From Cyanobacteria bacterium UBA8803 (GTDB taxonomy: Bacteria; Cyanobacteriota; Cyanobacteriia; Cyanobacteriales; Coleofasciculaceae): a stretch of 10,211 nt of DNA. The notes below the pieces were generated by a model, which ran no database searches, had not been told where the DNA came from, and saw only the letters and a list, made by a program, of their open reading frames with translations. Made by a program: the position numbers and the translations under genes. This document shows positions 1-7,428 of this stretch, piece after piece; position 1 is the stretch's first letter, and every line of letters starts with the position of its first letter. The DNA lies in NCBI GenBank assembly GCA_003505715.1, contig DNXU01000482.1:27931-38141 (forward strand), read 5' to 3'.

Positions 1-149
1 CTTATTACTTTAGCACTCTCTCTTAAAAGCACCAGGGAATGATACGTAAATTTACTTTTCCCCGAGAAATTGTTAAATTAAATTACCAATACAGGTTTAT
101 GTAGCTTTTGATACAAACTTATCTAATTATAGTTTATTCCCTAAAGAAG

Positions 150-178
150 TTGCCTTTATTGAAGGCTTGTGTTAAAAT
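150..178 (+). promoter_or_regulatory. Candidate sigma70-type promoter for the riboswitch transcript
   Basis: A TTGCCT hexamer (150-155) and a TAAAAT hexamer (173-178) are separated by 17 bases, giving 4/6 and 5/6 matches to the bacterial -35 and -10 consensus. They lie about 45 bases before the riboswitch, which is the right place for its promoter. The surrounding 1-221 stretch is AT-rich with no coding sequence I can support, so chance matches are likely. Weak call. Confidence 0.3.
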
Positions 179-221
179 TTTGAGAATTAAATTTAGTAAG
201 TCAGCCTAATCCCCAAACTCA

Positions 222-395
222 CCTCAAAATTTTTTGAATTGTAGGAGAGTTCTGTGGAGCGGAGGAACCACTTATTGGGGCAAATCTAGGAGCTTCTGCC
301 TAATCAATGATTCTAGTCAATAAGCAGAAGTAAACCAGAAGGACATCTCTCAGTCCTAGCCCGTCAGCTAACTTCGCAGGCATTGAGAGGAGACT
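222..395 (+). promoter_or_regulatory. Cyclic di-AMP riboswitch (ydaO-yuaA class)
   Basis: The two conserved blocks of the ydaO-yuaA aptamer are nearly verbatim: GCGGAGGAACCA followed by TTGGGGCAAATCT (about 259-286), and CCCGTCAGCTAACTTCGCAG followed by GCATTGAGAGGAG (360-392). Between them are the expected variable hairpins, CTTCTGC 293-299 with GCAGAAG 324-330 and AGGAC 340-344 with GTCCT 353-357. A closing helix could use CTCAA 223-227 with TTGAG 383-387, but this 5' boundary is uncertain. Members of this class bind c-di-AMP and usually switch genes off when it is abundant; their targets are often potassium/osmolyte transport and cell-wall genes. Here the first downstream gene is an unrecognised 80-residue protein. 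Confidence 0.94.
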
Positions 396-428
396 GAAGA
401 GTAGGCACAATCTAGTAAAGTGCCTCAA

Positions 429-498
429 CTCCTCAGGATCTTTGGCTGGTATCTGTTCGCTGCGATGTACCTGACCTCAAACCTGAGGAGAGAGTTTT
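429..498 (+). terminator. Possible riboswitch expression platform (conditional terminator)
   Basis: CTCCTCAGG (429-437) pairs perfectly with CCTGAGGAG (482-490), followed shortly by TTTT (495-498). The loop is long (44 bases) and the U-run short, so termination strength is doubtful. The same CTCCTC (429-434) can instead pair with GAGGAG (387-392) at the 3' edge of the aptamer, with AGGCAC 403-408 / GTGCCT 420-425 nested inside. That gives mutually exclusive structures, as expected for ligand-controlled termination. A short local hairpin CCTCA 475-479 / TGAGG 484-488 is a further competitor. Confidence 0.45.
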
Positions 499-582
499 AG
501 TGTCTGAGGCAGGAAAGGTAATCATTCAGCTAGCTCAGATTAACGCTAGCGAGAGAGCTTGAAAACGAACTCAGGAGGAAAA

Positions 583-825
583 ATGACAATCAAGAATCGT
601 AGTTTCTTTCCTTACGTAGACTTTTTCCCTGCCGAAAACTTTAAGTTAATTGGGGAGTGTGCAGATAAAAAGGTTTTACTAATTGGTAAAGTCAAAGGCT
701 ACGGCGATCCGATTGTGGCAATTTGTGAAACTGACGAACCAAGTCAGGAAGAACTATCTGCGTGCGACCTTTACGAATTAATGAAGTTTAGTCAAAGTAA
801 AGTCAACCTGACTGAAGCAACTTAG
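583..825 (+). CDS. Unrecognised 80-residue protein under c-di-AMP riboswitch control
   Basis: The ATG at 583 is preceded by AGGAGG (573-578) four bases upstream, which decides the start; an in-frame TTG at 559 would place that Shine-Dalgarno sequence inside the gene and is rejected. The product begins MTIKNRSFFPYVDFFPAENF and is soluble-looking, without a signal peptide or membrane helix. An aromatic N-terminus (three FF/Y clusters in 20 residues) leads into a short hydrophobic strand (VLLIGKVKGYG, about residues 32-42) and a mildly acidic C-terminal half with ETDEPSQEE. I do not recognise the family. It is the first gene after the c-di-AMP riboswitch, about 190 bases past the aptamer, and appears monocistronic because an inverted repeat follows the stop. 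The good ribosome-binding site and riboswitch context support it being real; homologues would settle it. Confidence 0.65.
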   Translation: MTIKNRSFFPYVDFFPAENFKLIGECADKKVLLIGKVKGYGDPIVAICETDEPSQEELSACDLYELMKFSQSKVNLTEAT

Positions 826-830
826 GATAG

Positions 831-924
831 GGGGTGTGGGGTATAGGGTAGAGTTTTAAGTGTTGGGTTTTGAATTGGGTGAGGTGTTGGTCAATATTTC
901 CATACACCATACACCCTACACCCC
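831..924. repeat. Heptamer-type inverted repeat after the small gene
   Basis: 831-852 (GGGGTGTGGGG...) and 903-924 (...CCCTACACCCC) are imperfect inverted copies, about 17 of 20 positions matching, with a 50-base spacer. The right arm is built of tandem heptamers CATACAC, CATACAC, CCTACAC (901-921). This resembles the short tandemly repeated heptamers common in filamentous cyanobacteria. Because it begins six bases after the stop at 825 it may also act as a transcript 3' end, but there is no U-run. Confidence 0.5.
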
Positions 925-945
925 ATCTCCTTATAAATATATCCC

Positions 946-1107
946 TGTAGGGGCGAGTCGCTGTGTAGATATCACGGATTCACCAATCACACCAATTGAC
1001 TCGCCCATGCCATGGTATGGGTGACCTGATGACCTGAACCTTATACCGGGCGACCCAAGGAATTCTAGTCCCATCTACCTAACCCCAAACAGCGGGTCGC
1101 CCCTACA
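946..1107. mobile_element. MITE-like foldback repeat (162 bp), no coding capacity
   Basis: The ends are terminal inverted repeats of 19 bases matching at 17: TGTAGGGGCGAGTCGCTGT (946-964) and the complement of TGTAGGGGCGACCCGCTGT (1089-1107). Inside, GACTCGCCC (998-1006) is an exact complement of GGGCGAGTC (951-959), and GGGCGACCC (1048-1056) of GGGTCGCCC (1094-1102). Each half can therefore fold into its own hairpin, and the whole can fold as one. The centre has an exact tandem TGACCTGA (1022-1029, 1030-1037). GTAGGGGCGA-type ends are, from memory, widespread in cyanobacterial intergenic DNA. No convincing target-site duplication is visible. Confidence 0.65.
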
Positions 1108-1122
1108 ATAGATCTGGTAGAT

Positions 1123-1266
1123 TGGCGATCGCTTTTTCTGAAACACCGACCAGACCCAACCTGTGGAACCTTCACAGGTAGTTGAAAGTTGGGTTGTGAT
1201 AATGTTCCAGAGATAGATGTTGCCATTTGAATCACCCACTGCAACTAGAATTGACCCAGGCTTTGC
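1123..1266 (-). pseudogene. Relic of a WD40-repeat protein
   Basis: Read on the minus strand, 48 codons encode a recognisable single WD40 blade: ILVAVGDSNGNIYLWNI, then TTQLSTTCEGSTGWVWSV. This is the usual x-A-x-G-x-x-D/N-G-x-I-x-L-W-x pattern with the following EGHTGWVWSV-type strand (H replaced by S). A TAG (1267-1269) precedes it in frame, there is no start codon, and it runs into the foldback element on its 3' side. It is therefore a fragment, not a gene. The source was probably one of the large multi-blade WD40 proteins typical of filamentous cyanobacteria. Confidence 0.6.
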
Positions 1267-1287
1267 CTAATTTGATGCAAATTAGGC
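1265..1287. repeat. Perfect 10-bp hairpin with 3-base loop
   Basis: GCCTAATTTG (1265-1274) and CAAATTAGGC (1278-1287) are exact complements around ATG. No U-run follows on either strand, so it is not an obvious terminator. It sits exactly where the WD40 relic breaks off and may be a repeat end or scar. Confidence 0.45.
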
Positions 1288-1395
1288 TCAGTAGAAGTGC
1301 AATTCCACATTCTCACTTGACTTAGTGAAGCTCAGGGAATATGCTGGGCTGCTACCCCCGACCGCTGGCTTCGCCGTGCCAGTGATCTAAAAACC

Positions 1396-1411
1396 ATAGA
1401 ATAATTTCTAT
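1396..1411. promoter_or_regulatory. Palindrome upstream of sbtA, possible operator
   Basis: ATAGAATAATTTCTAT is a perfect 6-4-6 inverted repeat about 165 bases before the sbtA start. LysR-type regulators (NdhR/CcmR, CmpR) control sbtA in studied cyanobacteria, and such palindromes can be their sites. I see no decisive match to a known motif, so this is only a candidate. Confidence 0.25.
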
Positions 1412-1538
1412 ACATACAAAAACTTTTTTCTTGGTCACTCCATAAGTATTACTACTCAGAGTGGCGTACACTTAAAAATATCCAAATGATTTAACTATTA
1501 CGATTTAGTTTTTCAAGTTCATTTAGTTCATTTATTGC

Positions 1539-1573
1539 AATACTCCTCGTCAGAGGAGGCACAAGGAGGTATT
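1539..1573 (+). promoter_or_regulatory. sbtA ribosome-binding site with alternative leader hairpins
   Basis: AAGGAGGT (1563-1570) lies 4 bases before the GTG start at 1575 and is a strong Shine-Dalgarno sequence. CTCCTC (1543-1548) forms a tight hairpin with GAGGAG (1553-1558) around GTCA. The same strand, as AATACTCCT (1539-1547), can instead pair with AGGAGGTATT (1564-1573) with one bulged G, burying the ribosome-binding site. The two folds exclude each other, a layout consistent with translational control. Confidence 0.4.
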
Positions 1574-1574
1574 C

Positions 1575-3135
<1,561 letters not shown>

Positions 3136-3159
3136 ATTGAGACGACACAGACCTAAATG

Positions 3160-3183
3160 GCCGGGTCATGACCCCGGCTTTTT
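3160..3183 (+). terminator. Rho-independent terminator of sbtAB
   Basis: GCCGGG (3160-3165) pairs with CCCGGC (3173-3178) around TCATGAC and runs directly into TTTTT (3179-3183). It sits 25 bases after the sbtB stop. This is a textbook intrinsic terminator and implies that the downstream antiporter has its own promoter or depends on read-through. Confidence 0.88.
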
Positions 3184-3203
3184 GGTGACCGTTACTCAAA
3201 ACG

Positions 3204-3297
3204 TTAGTCGATTTAGATGATGCCCAAGCGGAAAAGCCTGATTGTGATTCAAGATAATCTCAACACCCATTCGCCCACGTCACTCACTGACAACTAA
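3204..3297 (+). pseudogene. Relic of an IS630-type DDE transposase
   Basis: In one frame 3204-3236 gives LVDLDDAQAEK; the frame starting at 3217 then gives SLIVIQDNLNTHSPTSL (from about 3235) before TAA (3295-3297). Together these match the IS630-family segment YPxAEKIVLVxDNLNTHxPASLYEAF, which carries the second catalytic aspartate (DNLNTH). The two halves lie in different frames and nothing before or after is recognisable, so this is a short, frameshifted remnant of an old insertion between sbtB and the antiporter. Confidence 0.62.
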
Positions 3298-3312
3298 GCT
3301 TGTCTCGATCCA

Positions 3313-3358
3313 GGCAACCGCATCCAAAGCATGACCATCTTTGATCGGTTGCCTTTTT
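3313..3358 (+). terminator. Terminator-like hairpin before the antiporter
   Basis: GGCAACCG (3313-3320) and CGGTTGCC (3346-3353) are exact complements with a 25-base loop, followed by TTTTT (3354-3358). It ends about 60 bases before the antiporter start. It may be a second terminator for sbtAB read-through, the terminator of the lost insertion, or an attenuator in the antiporter leader. Confidence 0.55.
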
Positions 3359-3417
3359 CATAACTGCCCGCAGTTTTATGACTTCCTCAGACCCTTAATT
3401 TTCATCATTTTAAACTC

Positions 3418-4830
3418 ATGATTTTGTCCAACATTCTGCCTCCTTTCAGCGGGGGAATCGCCGCTCTCATGGCTCCGATACCATTCCTGGCGACTGTTGT
3501 TGCTGAGGATTCACCCATTATTCTGTCTGGCGTATTGCTGACGCTGGTGGTGATTTATCTGGCTAGCAAGTTCGGCGCAGAGGTCGCTAGACGCTTGGAT
3601 TTTCCGCCCGTCCTGGGGGAACTGGTCGCCGGTGTGATTGTCGGCGTTTCGGCGTTGCACCTGGTGATCTTTCCCGAAGGGGGGCTGTCTGCCTCTGACT
3701 CGGTGATTATGACGGCGTTGCAAGGATTGAATCAATTGGCACCGGATGCGCTGACCCGAATCTTTGAGTCGCAAAGTGAAGTGATTTCGGTTCTAGCTGA
3801 AATCGGCGTGGTTATTCTGCTGTTTGAAATTGGACTGGAATCCGATCTGCGGCAACTGAAGGAAGTGGGAATTCAAGCCACAGTTGTCGCCTGTGTTGGA
3901 GTCGCGGCACCTTTTGCGGCAGGCACAGCAGGGTTAATGATGCTCTTTCATGTCGCAGCAATTCCAGCGATTTTTGCAGGAGCCGCGTTAACGGCAACGA
4001 GTATCGGCATTACCTCTAAAGTGTTGTCAGAGTTAGGTCAACTCAAATCCAAAGAAGGGCAAATCATTGTTGGCGCGGCGGTGATTGATGATGTCCTCGG
4101 CATTATTGTCCTGGCTGTAGTCGCCAGCTTAGCCAAAACCGGTGAGATTGATGTCGCCAATGTCATTTACTTGATTGTCAGCGCTACGGCATTCTTGATT
4201 GGATCAATTTTATTGGGGGGTGTCTTTAACAAAAGTTTTGTGGCGATCGTGGATCAGCTCAAAACCCGTGGAAATATTGTTATTCCAGCATTCATCTTCG
4301 CTTTCTTTATGGCATTTTTAGGTAATGCCATTCATCTCGAAGCGATTTTGGGTGCCTTTGCAGCGGGTTTGGTGCTCGATGAAACCGATGCCCGGAACGA
4401 GTTAGATGAATTAATCAAACCAATCGCCGATTTACTGGTACCCATCTTCTTTGTGACGGTGGGAGCGCGTGCCGACCTCGGTGTTTTGAACCCGACGGTA
4501 CCGGAGAATCGAGCGGGTCTCTTGATTGCAACGTTTTTGATCGCAGTGGCGATTATCGGCAAGCTGATCACAGGTTGGGCAGTGTTTGGACAACCCGGCA
4601 TCAATCGAGTGGCGATCGGGGTTGGGATGATCCCTCGAGGTGAGGTGGGTCTAGTGTTTGCTGGCATCGGCTCAGCTAGCGGCATTTTGGATAAGCCGCT
4701 GGAGGTGTCGATTATTATCATGGTAATTTTGACAACTTTCCTGGCTCCACCTTTTTTACGGGTTGCCTTTGGTTCATCCACGAATCCCATCCCAGAATCT
4801 ACCACGGCTGTAGAAACAGCAAGTAAGTAA
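3418..4830 (+). CDS. CPA2-family sodium(cation)/proton antiporter, NhaS3-like
   Basis: The 470-residue polytopic membrane protein has the CPA2 pattern: an early TM with FPPVLGELVAGVIVG (62-76), EIGVVILLFEIGLESDL (128-144), the ALTATSIGITSKVLSELGQL segment (190-209), and the double aspartate IVGAAVIDDVLGIIVLAV with D224-D225, the expected cation/proton-binding pair. Later come LEAILGAFAAGLVLDET, IADLLVPIFFVTVGARADL, and MIPRGEVGLVFAGIG. Length and motifs fit NhaS3 of Synechocystis, a sodium/proton antiporter reported in thylakoid membranes. The CPA2 family call is firm; the orthologue name is not. No clear Shine-Dalgarno sequence precedes ATG 3418, so a later start such as ATG 3469 is possible. 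Lying downstream of sbtAB, it could recycle the sodium that SbtA brings in, as antiporters near bicA/sbtA genes elsewhere are thought to do. Confidence 0.9.
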   Translation: MILSNILPPFSGGIAALMAPIPFLATVVAEDSPIILSGVLLTLVVIYLASKFGAEVARRLDFPPVLGELVAGVIVGVSALHLVIFPEGGLSASDSVIMTALQGLNQLAPDALTRIFESQSEVISVLAEIGVVILLFEIGLESDLRQLKEVGIQATVVACVGVAAPFAAGTAGLMMLFHVAAIPAIFAGAALTATSIGITSKVLSELGQLKSKEGQIIVGAAVIDDVLGIIVLAVVASLAKTGEIDVANVIYLIVSATAFLIGSILLGGVFNKSFVAIVDQLKTRGNIVIPAFIFAFFMAFLGNAIHLEAILGAFAAGLVLDETDARNELDELIKPIADLLVPIFFVTVGARADLGVLNPTVPENRAGLLIATFLIAVAIIGKLITGWAVFGQPGINRVAIGVGMIPRGEVGLVFAGIGSASGILDKPLEVSIIIMVILTTFLAPPFLRVAFGSSTNPIPESTTAVETASK

Positions 4831-4875
4831 CGATTTTGCAACGTTACATTGCTCACTAAACGGATGATTGCGGTA

Positions 4876-4939
4876 CGAGGTCGGGTAAATGCCGATGACC
4901 TCGCACTTATTGGGGTGATTGCAGCGTCGCTGCAATCAC
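4876..4939. terminator. Two hairpins in the convergent intergenic region
   Basis: CGAGGTC (4876-4882) pairs with GACCTCG (4897-4903). Then GTGATTGCAGCG (4915-4926) and CGCTGCAATCAC (4928-4939) form a perfect 12-bp palindrome around one T. They lie between convergent genes and could stop transcription from the plus strand. No U-run follows, so classical intrinsic termination is not shown; the palindrome could equally be a repeat. Confidence 0.4.
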
Positions 4940-5109
4940 TTCTATTAAGCTGTGCAAAGGCATAATTTTTGGAACCAGGGATTGCCGGAGTTGACCAAAA
5001 CGGAGCATACTTGAATTGCTATCGTCCTCCGTTTAGTCATAGACGAATGGCGCTTAGTTAAGCCCACATTCTTTCCCTCAACTGTCACATGGACTGCCAG
5101 GACTGATGG

Positions 5110-5202
5110 AAAATACTCAAAACTTCTGACTTCTGGGAACAGATTTTGGTAGACCGCACAGTAGTTATCCACAAAGGTGACATCTCTAAACCATTTCTCC
5201 GG
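5110..5202 (-). pseudogene. N-terminal relic of an IS701-like transposase
   Basis: On the minus strand, in the same frame as and immediately after the stop of the serine hydrolase, the sequence reads PEKWFRDVTFVDNYCAVYQN then LFPEVRSFEYF. The FVDxYCxxYxxLFPEVRSFExF stretch is the N-terminus I associate with IS701-family transposases. The expected continuation (KYLHxGMIxxIxRKSLPxIAK) is missing; the reading frame stays open to a stop near 4945 but resembles nothing known to me. I treat it as a remnant, not a 75-residue gene. Confidence 0.5.
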
Positions 5203-7257
5203 TTAAAACTGGAACCCCAATAGATTCCAGTAGAGGAGGAATGGAATAAAAGCTAGAGCAGCTAGCGTAATTAGAGAATAGTGCGATCGCTCCATAAAAG
5301 ACCAGTCCTTCTGCCAAGCTTGCCCTGTATAGAGGAGTAATCCAAGGATTAGGACAAAGACACTGGTAATTAGGGGAAGACACAAGAAAGCGATCACAAA
5401 TGCCGGGACTCCATACGCCAGCTTCCATGCGCCGTACAGCCAAAGTGACAAAGGCAAGCCAATTAAGAAGACCAGATTCAGAGTACCAATCAGACCCGCT
5501 ACCAACCAAGCTCGACTGTACTGCCGCTCAATTTGAAAATGCTTGCCTCGCAAACGACGAATCAGCGGACGTATCGGCCAGATGAAGAAAGCTGACAGAA
5601 AAACCAGTACGCAAAAGCCAAGCAATCCTAACTGTACCCAAGCCGTTTCATACCAGGGTACACGCTCGTAGGCTCCTATCTTCGGCCAAAGAGGATTAAA
5701 CGCGAATTTGATTTGATTACTAGCCTCATCTTCAACAGCATCCCCAAAGGCAGTCAAGGCATCATCATTCGCTCGCTTAAATAACTGCGGCCCTACAGGG
5801 ATTAACGTTATGTTTTGAGGATTGCTTAGAAAGAACAGACCAGGCGTTTTAATTACTAAAGTTCCGTTATGGCCCTTCTTGATATTGATATGCTTAAACA
5901 CTGCGGATGGTTTGAGGAAGGTGGCGCGAGGATACTCCACGTCACGGTAGGTGCCCGTAAAGCGATCGAGTTGCTCGTCAGTAAAGGCAAGGGGTTTTGG
6001 TGCAGGCGTCTCGGGTGCTGGAAAATAGCGATCTAAAAACTGAGACAGTAGTTTTTCATGTATCCCACTAAAGCTGTTGCTGGCAATAAAAATGCCAATA
6101 TTGCGCTCGGGCATTAGGGTGAGGGAGCTAGAATACCCGCGCAAACTTCCCAGGTGTCCAATCATCCGAATGTTGTTTTCCAAACGTTCGCGAAAACTGT
6201 AGCTAGTACCTGGCAATTTGGGATGGTGGGCGAAGTGCGTCTCATGCATCAGCCACACCGTATCCTCCTCCAGAATGCGCAAGTTTTCGTAGCGACCGCG
6301 CAGCAAGTGGGCAATCATAAAATTAGCCATATCTGTCGCTGTCGTACTCATTGCCGCTGCTGGGGCAATATTGAGATATAAGAATGGAACGGGCTTAAAG
6401 TTGCCACTTTGATACTGATAGCCTACCGCCAAGTTATCAGCTAATTCTGGGGGCGGTGGCTGAAGAAAGGTGCTGCGGTGCATCTTCAACGCTTGAAAGA
6501 TGTTTTTGTCGATATATTCGGCGAAGGGTGTACCAGAGATTTTTTCCACTACATAGCCCAACAAAGCAGTGCTGTGGCTGGAATAGCTGTAGAGTTTGCC
6601 GGGAGGCCACACAACGGGTGGCATCTGGTGAGCCAGATAATCTCCCAACGGCTGCATTTCAGCTTCTGTGCGAGCTGCCAGTCCGATCCGCCGTACAGTA
6701 GTACCGTCTGTGTGCATCATCATCCTGGCGGCTGTAACTGGCTCGGAGTAAGGGTTATCGACTTGGAAGCCCGTAAGATACTTGTTGACATCGGCATCCA
6801 AATCGAGCTGTCCTCGCTCGTACAACTGCATTGCTGCTGTAGCTGTGAAGACTTTGGAAAGAGAGGCAACGCGAAAGAGGGTTTTATCTGCCTCAACGAG
6901 TATCTTTTTCTCCAGGTTGGCATAGCCGTAACCCTTGGCGAAAAAGAGCTTTCCATCTTTCACCACAGAGATGACTGCACCGGGAACATGAGTTTTCGAC
7001 ATCTCCTTATTAAAGAAGTTGTCTACGAAGGCTTTCAATTCCTGGGGGTCGTTAAGTCCTAGCGCATTAGGAGATGCAGGCACCGACTGCTCTGGTTCAG
7101 TGACTTGCTGCGGTTGACTGTCTAAAATGGGAAGCTGTTTCGCTCCACTTTGAGCCAAACTCGGCATCGTCAGCCCGGAAAACGAAAGCGAAAAGGAAAG
7201 AATTGCCAGCAGCAACCAATGAGCTAGCTTTATAGTAGGAAATCCTCGCTGTCTCAT
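5203..7257 (-). CDS. Exported serine hydrolase (beta-lactamase fold) with C-terminal membrane domain, copy A
   Basis: The 684-residue protein starts with an N-terminal signal (hydrophobic 14-30, likely cleavage after PSLA-35). A class C beta-lactamase/penicillin-binding-like hydrolase domain follows at about 74-415, then a small beta-rich domain (FTGTYRDVEYPR onward, about 425-520), and four or so hydrophobic helices from about 535 to the end. Catalytic landmarks are SLSK (S132, K135) and HLG (368-370, the KTG equivalent). The middle YxN motif reads YSS (225-227), whereas copy B has YSN; AGC for AAC would be one base change. This may alter activity. Substrate unknown; peptidoglycan peptides, D-amino peptides or esters are possible. 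The active domain should face the periplasm. A weak purine-rich AAAGAAG precedes ATG 7257. It shares its fold and strong similarity with the gene at 8383-10211. Confidence 0.9.
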   Translation of the reverse strand: MRQRGFPTIKLAHWLLLAILSFSLSFSGLTMPSLAQSGAKQLPILDSQPQQVTEPEQSVPASPNALGLNDPQELKAFVDNFFNKEMSKTHVPGAVISVVKDGKLFFAKGYGYANLEKKILVEADKTLFRVASLSKVFTATAAMQLYERGQLDLDADVNKYLTGFQVDNPYSEPVTAARMMMHTDGTTVRRIGLAARTEAEMQPLGDYLAHQMPPVVWPPGKLYSYSSHSTALLGYVVEKISGTPFAEYIDKNIFQALKMHRSTFLQPPPPELADNLAVGYQYQSGNFKPVPFLYLNIAPAAAMSTTATDMANFMIAHLLRGRYENLRILEEDTVWLMHETHFAHHPKLPGTSYSFRERLENNIRMIGHLGSLRGYSSSLTLMPERNIGIFIASNSFSGIHEKLLSQFLDRYFPAPETPAPKPLAFTDEQLDRFTGTYRDVEYPRATFLKPSAVFKHINIKKGHNGTLVIKTPGLFFLSNPQNITLIPVGPQLFKRANDDALTAFGDAVEDEASNQIKFAFNPLWPKIGAYERVPWYETAWVQLGLLGFCVLVFLSAFFIWPIRPLIRRLRGKHFQIERQYSRAWLVAGLIGTLNLVFLIGLPLSLWLYGAWKLAYGVPAFVIAFLCLPLITSVFVLILGLLLYTGQAWQKDWSFMERSHYSLITLAALAFIPFLLYWNLLGFQF

Positions 7258-7406
7258 AGCTTCTTTTTACCTTTTTCTGCCAAACTTACAGAGGTAATGC
7301 AGGTGAAGTGTGTTGTTTATTTCAAATAGTATCTATAGCTGTAAACCGCTAAATCAATAGGTTTGGAGCGAATTGTGTTCTTTGTGTTAGGTAAAAAACT
7401 CTCCTT

Positions 7407-7428
7407 TTAGGTAGTTTCATCTACCTAA
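7407..7428 (-). terminator. Hairpin over the antiporter stop codon
   Basis: TTAGGTAG (7407-7414) and CTACCTAA (7421-7428) are exact complements around a 6-base loop, and the antiporter stop lies in the stem. On the minus strand it is followed by AAGGAGAGTTTTTT, so a T-run exists about 8 bases past the stem: a weak terminator at best. A further GTTAGGTA copy (7386-7393) offers an alternative partner. The 7258-7406 remainder is AT-rich and probably holds the copy A promoter. Confidence 0.4.

Noticed and set aside
559..582. TTG start eight codons upstream of the small riboswitch-controlled gene
   Set aside because: The AGGAGG at 573-578 lies inside that extension and is correctly placed for ATG 583.
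901..921. Tandem heptamers considered as a CRISPR remnant
   Set aside because: Unit length is 7 bases with no spacers; this is a simple short-tandem repeat.
1340..1390. Weak hairpin around CTGGC...GCCAG as a terminator or attenuator
   Set aside because: Only 5-6 pairs with no U-run, and no gene end nearby to explain it.
4332..4856. Long minus-strand frame opposite the NhaS3-like gene
   Set aside because: Low-complexity antisense shadow rich in K/T/S/P, opposite a well-conserved antiporter.
4945..5172. A 75-residue minus-strand gene
   Set aside because: Only its first 21 residues resemble anything (an IS701-type transposase N-terminus). The rest is unlike known proteins and no ribosome-binding site is present, so it is listed as a relic.
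6478..7062. 194-residue plus-strand frame opposite hydrolase copy A
   Set aside because: It is antisense to the conserved catalytic domain, with composition typical of a shadow and no domain resemblance.
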